A DNA stretch of 64,000 bases from Prostheceraeus crozeri (taxonomy: Eukaryota > Platyhelminthes > Polycladida > Euryleptidae), in the NCBI GenBank assembly GCA_907163375.1, contig CAJQUW010010359.1, forward strand, positions 248,001 to 312,000, read 5' to 3'. The notes beneath the pieces were generated by a model, which did not search any database, was not told where the DNA came from, and worked only from the letters and a program-made list of their open reading frames with translations. Both the position numbers and the translations under genes were made by a program. This document shows positions 17,471 to 29,060 of the stretch, piece after piece; position 1 is the stretch's first letter; each line of letters opens with the position of its first letter.

Positions 17471-17729
17471 GAAAATCTTGGTATTATTTTGTATGTGTCT
17501 ACGTCGACATTTTCCAAATGATAATCTGGAAAGGTACAGCAAATTCATTGAATGGTTTCGGTGGGGTCAGGTAGAACTTGAGTCATTCATTGACCAATAT
17601 ATCGAAACGTGCATGAAATTTGTGAAGGAAGGTAAGCAAGTTGGTCTTGCATTTACAAGCCTTCTGAGTTTGCTAGACGACCGTCTACAAGTGATCAAAC
17701 AAAAGAATGTCGAACAAGTCATTGATTGA
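17471..17729 (+). CDS. Possible terminal exon of an unknown host gene
   Basis: A splice-acceptor-like TTTCTTTTTCAG ends at 17,470. It is followed by an open frame of about 85 residues, with a helix-rich soluble-looking sequence (ERYSKFIEWFRWGQVELESF, then YIETCMKFVKEGKQVGLAF, then a DDRLQVIKQKN end). The composition is protein-like, unlike nearby chance frames. I do not recognise the family. No partner exon was found upstream, where the Polinton and LINE now lie. Confidence 0.4.
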
Positions 17730-18840
17730 CCCATCTCCGCTCAACGGGAATTCCGGTTAAGGCTTATTTTGTGATAATCAGTCTTACGATTCCTTCCCTA
17801 CAATGCCACGAACACCTGAATTAACACATACCATCAAATTGGAAGGGTCTCCACCTACTTACACAAATATGAGCAATATGTTACATGTACTATCCTCCCC
17901 ATGATGAAAGTGCACCTAATCAAATTAGTTATATCATTCATGTCCGACATATAAGCCTCGGCCGAAAAGTCTGACATTTATTTCAGACATTCCAAGAAAA
18001 CGTTTTATGTATACTGTAGATGTGAGAATGTCTTATACAGGATGGACCGAGTGCTTCATTGTTTCTAAACCAGGCATGAGACCTAAGCGTCATCACAACA
18101 TTATGCCAATTGTATTTTGTTATTTGTTTTGTGATATTTTTCTCTTCTGGAATACTATATGTGCCCTTTAACTTGCCGACGACAGATAGATCAACCAGAC
18201 TTCTACAGCTATACATGTATTTTAAAAAGTGAGTGTTTAGTGGGAAATTATTTTGATAAGTTTGTATTTTGAAAATGCTATTATATACTCTTCATCTTTT
18301 TAAAGATTTTGCATGCATTCCTTCGCTTCAGAATGTTATTTAACTCTTAAACGGCGAAGTAGGCCTCATACTGTCAGTATATTTCGATGACAGGTGGAAT
18401 GTGTGAATAATATTTGCCTAAGTATTATGTCATGTGTTGTGTCGGGCATTTTTTAAACGTCACATAATTTCTGAAAAATATGTTGTGTGACACGACAGCG
18501 TACTACGAAGGTACAGGAAGCATTGAGTTTTCAAACATTTCAACTAGCGAGAATTGCAGACATAATACAGATCTGCACCAGATGTATTTACTATCTAGTT
18601 TTTGATCTGCTAAATCAGCTAATAGGATGAATTTGCGCATGATTGTTATGCACTAAGAAGTAGTTATTCATCATATAAACATACATTGAATTGATTATAT
18701 GATACACCGACAGAACAGATACGGTTGGTTCGCTCCGTCAATCCAGAGAATTGTCAGTCCAAAATTTAATTTTGCTCTTTTTAATCCAAAAAGTCCAAAA
18801 TTATTCATAAATCGATTTAACTGTTGTAGACACATCTTCT
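17730..18840. other. No gene seen
   Basis: A+T-rich non-coding DNA without long frames or clear repeats. Confidence 0.5.
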
Positions 18841-18847
18841 GAAGAGA

Positions 18848-21097
18848 TTTTTAACTTCTATTTAAAACAAATCAAGTTCTAATTAAGATTAGTCAAGTTC
18901 TATTTGAAAATTTTAAATAAGCAAGCGGAGTTGGATTACTGATTTATTGCCATAACTGCAAGTATGCTGTCTGAATTTCCCAATTTTGAAAAATTACTGG
19001 TGATTATACTTATTACCGACTGCAGTGATGGACGTCTTTTTGTGTGAGATAGAAGAAAAATATGATAATCATATCCGTTGGCCGACCTATTCTCATCTTG
19101 AATACCAGATGAAGTCTACCCAAATTATTGTTCCACTAACTACTCGTAATTTATATATTAGCATATGTATAAGATATAAGCTACTGTAGCAATCTCATAC
19201 ACTAACGTTGTCGTTCATTGTCGTCCAAAACCCAATTCCTTAATGCAATAAGTTTCATCCTGGATAACACTTTTGTCACTTTCGGGGGACTTGTCTTCAA
19301 GCAAATTCGAGGCATACCTATGGGTGGGAATTCCAGCTCGCTCTTAGCTGACCTGTTTTTGGCTTACAGGGAGTTTAATTTTGTGAGGGGGCTCCTAGCG
19401 AGTAAGAGATTTGGCTTAGCCAAACTTCTCTCTCGTACCACTAGGTATGTCGATGACATTTGTGTGTTTAATTTCAAACATTTTGATAAGATCCTTCCTC
19501 AAATCTACCCGGTAGATCTCTTAGCTAGCAGAAGCGGAGACAACAACAAATGTGTTAATTATTTGGATGTAAAAATCAGGATCGAAGATGGTGGCCAATA
19601 CATCACAGAGGTTTACCATAAGGTTGATGAGTTCAGCTTCCCAGTGGTGTTGTATACTTTCCCCGAGAGTAACATGCCTTTGAACACTGGCTTAAACATC
19701 TTTGCTGCCCAACTCATCAGGTTCGCCAGGATTTCATCTGATGCTTCCGCCTTCACATCAAGAGCTAAGGGCATTTTTGATATCTTTAAAGGACGGGGTT
19801 ATAAGAATAATTTGCTGGTTAATTCTTGCATTAAGTCCTTCCCCAAGAATAGGTTCCTCATTTTTAAGTTTGGTTGTTTTTCGCCCCGCCAGATGCCATC
19901 CATCATTGGCATGTTGGGCTAGGAAAACCTCTTCTAGTTTCAAGTGCGTCCTTTGTCCTAATTTATAAAACAATTTTTATTTTCGGTTAGGTTCTGCTAT
20001 GTTTCCTCAGGCTTGGAGAGACCTTCCATATCGTGCATTCGATATGGTTGGCCTGGCCCCGCCATGTGGTATAGGTTGGAGGTTAGGGGCCGAAACCTTG
20101 CTTCATGCAGCCACATGGTTCCTTCCTGATGACTCCATACATAGGAAGCTTAATTTTGGTTTTTTAGGTTTCTAATTTTCAGCTTTTGTTATTTTTAGTT
20201 AGCTTCTCGTCAGGTCCATGACGAACTCTTATTTCAGTTCTTATATGATAAAAATAAAGTCGTTTATAAGTATTAATTTATTTCCCTTACCGTCTTCAGT
20301 TGAGTAGACTTGCCTTTATACGTATTTCAGTACCTGCTCTATACTAGAGTAGGTTAGTGTATGTTGTCAGTATTAATTTATATTCATTCGTTCGTGACTT
20401 TTAATTACCTAATTATTTACAGGATTCTCCACTAGGGTAATTGTTTAACTTTGGCATCTTCCGTTTCCTGGATCCTTCGAATTTTTTTGATCGTGTCGTG
20501 TCTTGATTCGATTGGTAAATCGTGAAGAGAGATACAAGAAGGAAAATGTTTTTGAATATGATTGCATGCTCTTAAACACAAGCGAGGTCTGAAATCCATC
20601 ATTGCTTTGTCATGATGGTTTCGAAGCACCTAAGACGATGTTTGGATTGGAAGTGCAGCTTAATGCAGTTTTGTTCGAGTCGATACTATTTTTTTCAGCT
20701 TCATTCATTTGTGGGAATAAAGGGCTTGAATAATGAAATAATGAACATTATTCATTCATTTGTATTCAATTCGTCAAGTGACTGATTCATCGACCAATGA
20801 CGCCAATGTTTGGCATTGATTTTAGCAATCTTATTCACAGCTCGTGTACACTCGTGTGATGAGAAAATGAAAACAATGGAGAAGTTATAGCTGATTGAGG
20901 CCATAGCCATAGATATCTCATGTACAAATAATCCTTAGACTAAAATCTGAGATTAGATATTCTGAGAACGGTGCAAAGCGAACAAACTCGACGAAATAAC
21001 CAACACTGGATTGTTATTTGCCATATATGTAATTCTCGACTACTTAATTTAAAAAATTTAAATAGAACTTGACTTATTTTAGATAGAAGTTAAAAAG
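18848..21097 (+). mobile_element. Retroelement remnant bounded by short inverted repeats
   Basis: Left arm 18,848-18,881 (TTTTTAACTTCTATTTAAAAC...) matches the reverse complement of 21,064-21,097 with about three mismatches in 34; further A/T-rich similarity continues inward. The arms enclose a reverse transcriptase frame (19,218-19,922). Penelope-like elements can carry inverted or direct terminal repeats, so the arms may mark the element's edges, but A/T-richness makes chance similarity possible. Confidence 0.4.
19218..19922 (+). CDS. Reverse transcriptase domain, Penelope-like or related, 5'-truncated
   Basis: 234 residues with IRGIPMGGNSSSLLADLFLA and, about 50 residues later, the catalytic RYVDDICVFN. 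A following VNYLDVKI and YHKVDEFSFPVVLYTFP are typical of the same RT family. The fingers/first palm motif is missing upstream, and no GIY-YIG nuclease is seen downstream. The short spacing and GIPMGG form point away from LTR and LINE clades toward Penelope-like elements; that assignment is tentative. The remaining frame is open and looks less decayed than the LINEs here. Confidence 0.65.
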   Translation: MSSKTQFLNAISFILDNTFVTFGGLVFKQIRGIPMGGNSSSLLADLFLAYREFNFVRGLLASKRFGLAKLLSRTTRYVDDICVFNFKHFDKILPQIYPVDLLASRSGDNNKCVNYLDVKIRIEDGGQYITEVYHKVDEFSFPVVLYTFPESNMPLNTGLNIFAAQLIRFARISSDASAFTSRAKGIFDIFKGRGYKNNLLVNSCIKSFPKNRFLIFKFGCFSPRQMPSIIGMLG

Positions 21098-22628
21098 TTG
21101 TATATGGATAGAGCTTGAAAGCGTGGCGTTTGATTAGTCCGACTTGTTAGACTACGATGTGCAATCAACTTTCTGTGTCGTCAAATCAGAGATAGCCTTT
21201 TATTGAATTGATTTATGTTAGTCAACTTTCACTATTCTTGCCTTTGTTATGTAGAAATTTTCTTTATGTTATCATTCAAGTACCATATGTGTACTGGCCT
21301 CACGAGTTTTATCTTTGAGGCAGTTGTCGTCAAATATACGTCATTATATATTGCGTATCATTTCGAAAACTTATAAACAAGCGTATCATCACCATTTCAA
21401 GAAAATATGTGCCATTTAGCATTAAGAGCTAGGTCTGTTTATTTTCACTTTCCCATTATGGTGGGACGTAGACATGATACAAGCCTATTTTAAAATTTGC
21501 TTCTTGCGACTTGAGATTTTCTGCCTTGGCTCGGAATCAACCTGCCAAGCCCTGATTTTTGTTTAGACTTCATGATCGTAGGTGAGCCAGTGACGAAATA
21601 ATAAGCAGTCTCTGAATGATGAGGAGCAGTGTTTATCATGGAGCAAATTGCTGCGAAAGCTGGGAAAATAGGACAATGAACCGGACAATAGTTACTGGTG
21701 CTAGTCATTGTCAGTTATGCCAGTTTAGAGATTCGTGGAATTGTCAGTCACTATCAGGTGGTTGACGGGTACATGTAAATTTGGTTGAAAGCTTGCTGTA
21801 TATTATCGGTATCATGATATATTATATTTCAATGAATTTTGTTAACTTGTCCCAGTTGTACACTTCTTGTTTAAGAAACATGAATTTTCTTGACTGACAA
21901 TTTGTGAGATGGATTTGTAATTTGTGCTTGACCTATTGTATTATTAATGGTGCTGTTCATATTCATTTCGTGGAAGTAAAAATTTTGACGATCTTCTGAC
22001 TTTTGATTTCAGCATTGTCAATTTTAGTATGCTTCACAAATTATTGCGAACGTTGTGACAGCTACAAATTGCTGCTTCATTTGATTATTAATTCATGGTA
22101 TCGAAATTATGTAACACACCACTCAATTATACAACGCTTGAATGTAATTCAGGCCTGCAGAGAGTCTAGGAAGTCAAATACATATAAATGAGGTCAGATC
22201 TGTTTTTATTTGCTGTGATGCCGTTGGTTGTTAAAAAACAAAAAACGTGATCCTTTTTTGCGTTTTCTAAAGGTTATCATTTTAATACGTTTTTAAGATG
22301 TTCAACCTATTGAATTAGTTGTCAACCTCATGGGTATTGTTAAAAGATGCAATATGAGAACCCTGAGCTGTAATTTATGCATTAATATGCATCAATAGAT
22401 TTAGCCTAATAATCAATTGTCAAATTACACGTACGTAATTCATTGACGTACAATAATTTAAGAAATTGACTGATTGATTGGTTTGACAATTATAATGTCA
22501 CTTCACGAAAAATTCACATTGACTTTTGTCATTTATTATCAAGATGCGGATTCGATATCGCATTATTTGATGCTACTGCGTTGAGAACTTGAGAATGATT
22601 CCATTTTCCGAAAACATGAAGTGTAATA
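19925..22628. other. No host gene seen
   Basis: Contains the retroelement's 3' non-coding part (to about 20,270, with AATAAA at 20,253) and then A+T-rich DNA. Short frames near 20.5 kb and 21.5-21.7 kb have no recognisable pattern. Confidence 0.45.
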
Positions 22629-22629
22629 G

Positions 22630-22785
22630 CGACATAGTTGAAGAACAACGTTGGGTTTCGGTCCTGTGTATTTTATTGATCAAAGTAAAAATGATTTTAA
22701 AAGCGTTAGAGATAATGGCCGTTTACTTAGGTCAATAAAATACAAAGGAGTGAAACCCAATGTTCTTCAACTATGTAGCTAAGAA
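22630..22785. repeat. MITE-like hairpin, about 155 bp
   Basis: Left arm near 22,630-22,690 (ACATAGTTGAAGAACAACG...) is repeated as reverse complement near 22,720-22,785 (...CATTGTTCTTCAACTATGT type), with a roughly 30-base loop. Arms include GGGTTTC and GTATTTTATTGA in both. No coding content. Confidence 0.65.
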
Positions 22786-22786
22786 A

Positions 22787-22999
22787 CACACTCCTGTCCA
22801 TGACCATCCTCTCCACTTTCTTCTTCTTCCTGATCATCATCAGCCGTTTGTTCTCCACTTCTGAAGATAGGCGTCGCCGTGGATCCTCCAATTTCTCCTG
22901 TCTTCTGCCTTTCCAGAAGACACCGTTCAAGAAATCGTCTATAGGTCTTCCTCCATCACGTGGGTGGTCTTGCGTCTTTTCCATTCCATAGGGTACCAA
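22787..22999 (-). mobile_element. Possible LINE 3'-end remnant
   Basis: The minus frame includes DHPRDGGRPIDDFLNGVFWK and ends in NKRLMMIRKKKK, reminiscent of the GRP...W...R end of many non-LTR reverse transcriptase ORFs with a simple-sequence tail. Short and lacking catalytic motifs; the identification is weak. It abuts the hairpin at 22.63-22.79 kb. Confidence 0.3.
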
Positions 23000-23006
23000 T
23001 TAGTGA

Positions 23007-23217
23007 TGTTATGTGCGGTGTGATCCAAAATGTCCCGGACTAGCCTAGTTCCCAGCCACAACACGAATGTTTGTTAATGTACGTTAATTAATCGTGCTCT
23101 TTCGTACGTTCACGTACTATCATAGAGGTTGTTTGCACTGAACACTTATAATGAACTTTCGTAAATTAGTTTTACTGTTACAAAAAGTTTGAATGAACGG
23201 TTAATAAAGTTTCTACA
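23007..23217 (+). repeat. Putative 5' LTR of the Ty3/gypsy element
   Basis: About 211 bp starting TGTTATG and ending CTACA, with AATAAA near its 3' end and immediately followed by TGGCGCACGC, which looks like a tRNA primer-binding site. No second copy is present for comparison, so the limits are provisional. Confidence 0.5.
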
Positions 23218-23261
23218 TGGCGCACGCTGGTTCTGCTTTACTACGCTTATGAGATACGACA

Positions 23262-24153
23262 TTGACGACGAGGAGAAATAGCAACGTTCGAGAGTTTAAT
23301 CTACAAAGTGACGATTCCAATATTTACGTCGAAATATTAATTCAGTTTTTCGACGCAAACGATGTTATCGATGACAAGAAGCAAAGATCTGCTTTCCTAT
23401 CTTCCGTCGGACCAGCTTACATACAAGAAAATCCGTGGTCTGTGTTTACCCGACACTCCGACGAAAAAGACATTCGGCGAACTTTGTACTCTCCTAATTA
23501 GTAATCACCTTCATCCGCAACCATCAGAGTGTACAGCGCTATAAGTTTCACTCTTGCACAAGGAATGACAATAAAACGATCGCTGATTTTACAGCCCGTC
23601 TGCGTGCTTTAGCTGAACACTGCAACTTCGGTTCGGCGTTGGATCCCCTTTTGAGAGACAGGTTAATACGTGTGGCATTAATAACGAAGTTATTCAAAAA
23701 AGGCTGTTGTCTGAGCCTAAGTTAGATTTTCCAAAGGCTTATTCTATTGCAACCGGATTAGAAATAGCGGGGAGAAATGTTGAAGTCATTCAGGAACCTA
23801 AGCAGGAGGTTTTTAGAATAGGTAATGAGCGGAAGGGAGCGCTCATAGCCGCGGTGTATAGCTGTCGGAGATGTGGTTTAAGTAATCATAAGTATGAAGA
23901 ATGCAGGCACAAAAATACGACATGCAACTACTGCCGCATTATAGGACACTTGGAAAGAGTTCGCTTGAAAAACAATGGAAATCGATTTCAAAAGCAGTCA
24001 TCTTCTTCGAAAGTTATGATGGTAGAGAGCAACCCTGAAGAAAAAGTGAACGATCCTTTAGAGGATGAAGGTGGTATTGTTTCAAAGATATTTACCGAAC
24101 ATGACCTTATCAATTCAATAGTGGAATCAACTGCACCGATAAAAGTCAATTAG
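23262..24153 (+). pseudogene. Ty3/gypsy gag region
   Basis: Fossil gag: a capsid-like part followed by two CCHC-like zinc knuckles (CRRCGLSNHKYEEC and CNYCRIIGHLE). Not intact. Confidence 0.7.
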
Positions 24154-24164
24154 GCTGCCTGCGA

Positions 24165-26049
24165 TCGCAATGATATTCAATTCGAATTGGATACTGGGGC
24201 TTTTTCCTACACTAGCGAACGAAAATGTTGGAAGGGTGAGATTTTGAGAAGTGAAGATGTGCCTACACTCCTATACGCGTGCCGGAAATAAGATTGAAAC
24301 ACTCGGAAGTTTTTATGTGAACGTGACACATGTAGGCAGTGAAAGATTCCAGGAACCTTTCAGACTCCCAATTGTAGTTGTAAAAGGCGAAGGGAAGACT
24401 TTGATGGGAAGGAATTGGCTCTCGAAAGTGAAATTAAACTGGAGAGAAATTTACGAGATAAACTCCAATTCAAAATTAGAGGATTTACTTGGAAAGTTCG
24501 AGGACGTATTTCGAGAAGGTTGTGGGATGTATACAGGAGACCCAGTCCAGTTACGACTATAGACCCTACGGTATATGCCCTGCATTTTGTAAGGCGAGGA
24601 GTTTGGCATACACAATGAAAGAAAAAGTGTCTAAAGAAATTAATAGGCTGTTGACAGAGGGTATAATCGAACCTGTACAATTCTCAAGCTGGGCTGCACC
24701 ATGCGCACCTGTTATGAAGAAGAACGGATCAGAAGATTATGTGGAGATTACTCGATAACGGCTAACAAGGAACATGAAAATTACCCATTACCACGTATTG
24801 AAGACGTGTTCGCTCAACTGGCAGGAGGTAAGCGGTTCTCAAAAATCGATCTGTCTGAAGCATATCAACAAGTTCCAATTGAACAAGGAAGTCGAGACTG
24901 CGCGCATCGTGGATTGTTTCGATACACAAGATTACCTTACGGGATAAATCAATGGCCAAGCATATTCCAAAGAATTATGGAAAACCTTCTTTGTGATTGT
25001 CCTGGCACCCTGGTGTACCTAGACGACATAATAATGGTGACAGGTCATACATTACAAGAGCATATTCAAAACCTTGGCAATGTTTTGTCGCGACTTGAAA
25101 AAGCAGGACTTCGCGTTAACAAAAAGAAGTGCTCATTTCTAGAAATATCGATCCTTATCTGCATGGGACATAAAATCGATGAAGACGGGCTTCATCCTAC
25201 CGATGAGAAGATTTTAGCGATTCAAAAGGCAAGTCGACCTACCAACATTCAACAATTGCGGGCGTAATTTGTGGTATGGTACGATATTATCACAAATTTT
25301 GTCCAAACATTTCTGACGTGATGGCACCTTTGTTTATATTATTGACTAAACGCGCAGAATGGGAATGGAATCAGAAGCACGAAGCGGCTTTCAGGAAGAC
25401 GAAGGAGATCTTGACTTCAAAATCGGTACTTATTCATTATGACCCAAAATTGCCGCTGCGAATCGAATGCGATGCATCACCTGTCGGGTTGGGAAGCGTT
25501 CTAAGTCATGAGATGCCGGATGGTAGCATCCGACCGATTGCGTATGCGTCGCGAACATTACACCCAGCAGAAAAGAACTATCCTCAATTAAGAGAAGCCC
25601 TAGCCTGCATTTTTGGTGTGACTCGTTTTCATCAGTATGTCTACGGAAGGAAATTCCAACTGGTAACGGATCACAAGCCGTTATTAGGACTACTTCAGAG
25701 TTGGAAAAATATCCCGCAACAAGCATCCCCAAGGATGACAAGATGGGCACTCAAGTTGTCCGCTTACGATTATGAACTGCTATACAAGCAAGGAATAAAT
25801 AACGGGAACGCTGATGGCTTAAACCGACTACCACCTCCTTTGTCTGCGAAAGAGGAAAATATGGATTTACCAAAGACGGTAGAAAACGATATATGCAATG
25901 TAGCACTAGATAACTCCCTTTTAAATGCGGAAATAATAAGACAAGACATAGAGAAAGATTCAACTCTAAGAAGTTGCGCGATACATGAGACTTGGCTGGC
26001 CGGAAATGATTGGAAAGGAATTGTTGCCCTATTTCAGGAGAAAGAATGA
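24165..26049 (+). pseudogene. Ty3/gypsy protease, reverse transcriptase and RNase H region
   Basis: Protease start (LDTGA) near 24,190 and LMGRNWL near 24,405. Reverse transcriptase with KIDLSEAYQQVPI and YLDDIIMV. RNase H with RIECDASPVGLGSVL, AYASRTL and LVTDHKPL. Family order is that of Ty3/gypsy. Fossil, not intact. Confidence 0.85.
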
Positions 26050-26335
26050 ACTGTCAATGGAACATGGATTTTTATTTTGGAGTAGTAGGATGGTGATACC
26101 TCAGATCAGAAGGGATTTTCTACTACAAGATTTACACGAGGGACATCCTGGAATTTATAGAATGAAAGCTTTAGCAAGGTCATATGTCTGGTCGACTCCG
26201 AGATCGACTCCGATATCGAGCGGCAAGTTCACCACTGCGTTCCATGTCAAGAATCTAGGATTTCACCACCAAGGACGATGATACATCCCTGGGAATGGAC
26301 AAGTACACCCTGGACGAGAGTACACATTGACTATA
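25985..26335 (+). pseudogene. Ty3/gypsy integrase, N-terminal remnant
   Basis: The zinc-binding head pattern HEGHPGIYRMKALAR is followed shortly by the start of the core (HIDY). The rest of integrase is missing. Confidence 0.7.
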
Positions 26336-26337
26336 AG

Positions 26338-26930
26338 GAACCTGTAGTGATTTTTGCTTAGTCATGATACAGTTTGATGGACTGCCGTTGTCAGAACACG
26401 ATTCTACAAGATTCTCGGCCACACTCATGCTGAAGTTGAACCTGTAGTGATTTTTGCTTAGTCATGATAGAGTTTGATGGACTGCGGTTGTCAGAACACG
26501 ATTCTAGAAGATTCTGGTTCACACACCGCTGAAATAGAACTTTAAGTGCTTTTCATTTAGTCATGATACAGTTTGATGGGCTACGGTTGTCAGAACACGA
26601 TTATACAAGATTCTCGGCCACACTCATGCTCAAGTGGAACCTGTAGTGAATTTTGTTTAGTCATGATGCAGTTTGATGGACTGCGGTTGTTAGAACACGA
26701 TTCTACAAGATTCTCGTTCACACTCATGCTCAAGTGGAACCTGTAGTAAATTTTGTTTAGTCATGAGAGTTTGATGGGCTGTGGTTGTTAGAACACGATT
26801 CTACAAGATTCTCGTTCACACTCATGCTGAGGTAGAACCTGAGGTGATTTTCATTTAGTCATGAGAGTTTGATGGGCTGCGGTTGTTAGAACACGATTCT
26901 ACAACATTGTCGATCACTCTGAACGAATAA
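26338..26930 (+). repeat. Tandem array, about six units of about 100 bp
   Basis: Unit starts at 26,338, 26,438, 26,537, 26,637, 26,737 and 26,834 (GAACCTGTAG or close variants). Each contains TTAGTCATGA, AGTTTGATGG, GGTTGT(C/T)AGAACACGATT and ACAAGATTCT. Copies 1, 2 and 4 are closest. The units are contiguous, with no unique spacers. Confidence 0.9.
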
Positions 26931-28640
26931 TGGCGGTTGTCAGAAGACGATGCTTTTGTGTTGATTTTTTTGTGGGTGCTGATGAGTTCTTTCATTTGTT
27001 TTTAGGGCGAGGAGAAAGTCGAAGAAGTGTTAGTGGAATAACTGAACAGTGCAGATGTGAAATGTGGTGTGAAATATATAATTCATTATGCTTTCTTGTT
27101 TTTGTGTCTTGTAATTTTTGGTTTTAATTGAATGAAACTTTCTTCGATGACTATCATTTTATAACCACCCATGTCGAATTCAATAATTATTTCATAAATT
27201 TGTCCATTGGATAGCTATTATTTTGAAAAAATCATTCGCAATACCATCGGGATTTCTTATCAACTTAAATTATCCTGCCCGAATTATCATTGATTGATGA
27301 AAAATTAGTCTCACAGCACTTTTGGATGGTTGTCAAAACACGATGAATAAGCAATCGAAAGTGGACAACACGAAATACCGAATTGCCGCCAAGTGGTTGT
27401 CAAATCCCGCTTGGGTGCAAAACACCACGTTTTACAAGATTTTTTGGGCAAGTTGTGTAACTCGATATTTTTTACGACGAAAGTGCGTGTTTGCATTCAA
27501 ACCTCGTGTACAAGTTTGTAGTGATAATTACAAGTAAATAGAGTGATAAATTTGAACTTTGCACTCGTGGATCTGGTGGTTGTCAAAAACCCGGTAAATA
27601 TGTGATGGTTGTCTAATCCCTGTATTTGCAGATATGTATGGGGAATCATGGATGAAAAACAGGATCGAAAGGGTTCAAGAATTAATCGCGTGATTCATCA
27701 GGATCGTTGATAGGAGATGGAAAGTTCGATCCTTGATATTGAAGCATATTTCCTAAAAACAGGAGTGGTGAATAAACATGAATGTCCTCCATCTTAAAAG
27801 ATTCAATTCGCTGATTGATGCTTTTCGATAATGTATAGTTTGTGAGCAAGTCATCTGTCGTTTTGTCATGCAGGCCTACGTATAATTAGGCAGTGGGTTG
27901 TTTAATTAGGCCTACTGTACATGAAAAAGAGTTAAAGCAATTGAAAGCATTCTTGTAAGCAAACATAAAAATTAAAAGGAGAAAATTGTGCCATACCGCT
28001 GTAATTATTCATGCCATTTAATTTCCGTGTGTATGCCTATTGCTAATGTTTCAGTATCTCACGGGAGGTTGGCCATTGGTTGAAAAAAAACAGAATTTCA
28101 CTCCCAACTTCCTAAAATGACACCTGACGTTTCATCGTCTGCCGACTGTGACAAGTAATTTTTTGCGATTCTTTGTAACTGCCTCCGAATGATTCGGTTT
28201 TTTCAGTATTGAGTATGTATTTATGCTGCTAATCCTTGAAGCATTGCAGACTGATGTGATCGACAGTAGGCCCTATTTTGTAATGTGTAAATATGTTATA
28301 AGGCTATTCTTGTCACTGCCTCCCAATGTATTGATTCTACCAGCATTATGGGTTATCCCCGTGATCAATTCAGCATGCGACGTTGGGTGTCATTACAAGT
28401 AGCTTTATTTAAAATATAAGGTCGTGAATTGGGATTGAAATTTTTTTTCTAATATTTACAGGGATGAAAATTTTCTTCGGATTTGTATTAGTAATAGCTC
28501 GGCTTTAAGTATTATTTTGTTGGCCTTTTTGGGCCTCCTTGAAATGTGAATTTCTGTCGGGACCACGTTCTTCCCTTCTCAACCCTGTTTGGCAACAAGT
28601 CGCAAACTTTGAAAATAAGTCACAGGTTCGAATGTTTCAA
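26931..28640. other. No gene; decayed relatives of the tandem unit to about 27.6 kb
   Basis: Fragments of GGTTGTCAAAACACGATG, GTGGTTGTCAAATCCCG and ACGTTTTACAAGATTTTT at 27.33-27.61 kb resemble the array's unit. The rest is A+T-rich without recognisable content. Confidence 0.45.
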
Positions 28641-28641
28641 T

Positions 28642-28749
28642 ATAGTGATATAACTACGACATCTGTACTACCACAGAAAATGTAGCACGAGGCGAAGCCG
28701 AGTGCTACATCTTTCTATGGTAGTACAGATGGAGTAGTTATATCACTAT
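28642..28749. repeat. Near-perfect hairpin (MITE-like), 108 bp
   Basis: Arms of about 47 bases (ATAGTGATATAACTAC, CTGTACTACCA, ATGTAGCAC) with only a few mismatches, around a short loop GAGGCGAAGCCGA. A partial relative may lie at 29,380-29,470 (AATGTAGCACGG, GTAGAACGC). Confidence 0.75.
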
Positions 28750-29027
28750 TATCAAACGATCAAGAAATGTCAATGAACTCTATGGACCAGTGACGATATA
28801 GACAATCTGCTAGGAACACAAACGTGGTTGGCTTTCCATGGCATCCAAAGTCCTAGTAGATAGCCTATCCAATATTGATGTCATGCATTTCCATAGAAAT
28901 TAACAATACCATAGAAAGTACTATTATCTACTTCTATGTGCATTTCCTTCATTTGAATTTCAAGTGAACCGATATTTAACTGGCATTTGCATGAGGTGTA
29001 GCCTTATTATCTATACCAAAGATATCA

Positions 29028-29060
29028 TAAGTAAGTAAGTAAGTAAGTAAATGTTTTATT
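29028..29060 (-). repeat. (TAAG)n tail with poly(A)-signal-like sequence, probable retroposon 3' end
   Basis: Five to six TAAG units followed on plus by ATGTTTTATTG. On the minus strand this reads CAATAAAACAT then (CTTA)n, the form of a LINE or SINE 3' end with a tetranucleotide tail. The body would extend to the right; no coding part was recognised there. Confidence 0.4.

Larger units (their letters stand above)
23007..26335 (+). mobile_element. Ty3/gypsy LTR retrotransposon, broken and 3'-truncated
   Basis: Parts in order: a putative 5' LTR, gag with zinc knuckle, protease, reverse transcriptase, RNase H and the beginning of integrase. The 3' half of integrase and the 3' LTR are absent. 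It ends where a tandem array of 100-bp units begins. The coding region has roughly five to seven breaks, so it is a moderately old fossil. Confidence 0.85.

Noticed and set aside
26338-26930. CRISPR-like array
   Set aside because: Units are contiguous and similar over their whole length, with no unique spacers; the genome is eukaryotic.
26335-29000. 3' LTR of the gypsy element
   Set aside because: No second copy of the 23,007-23,217 sequence was found by eye downstream.
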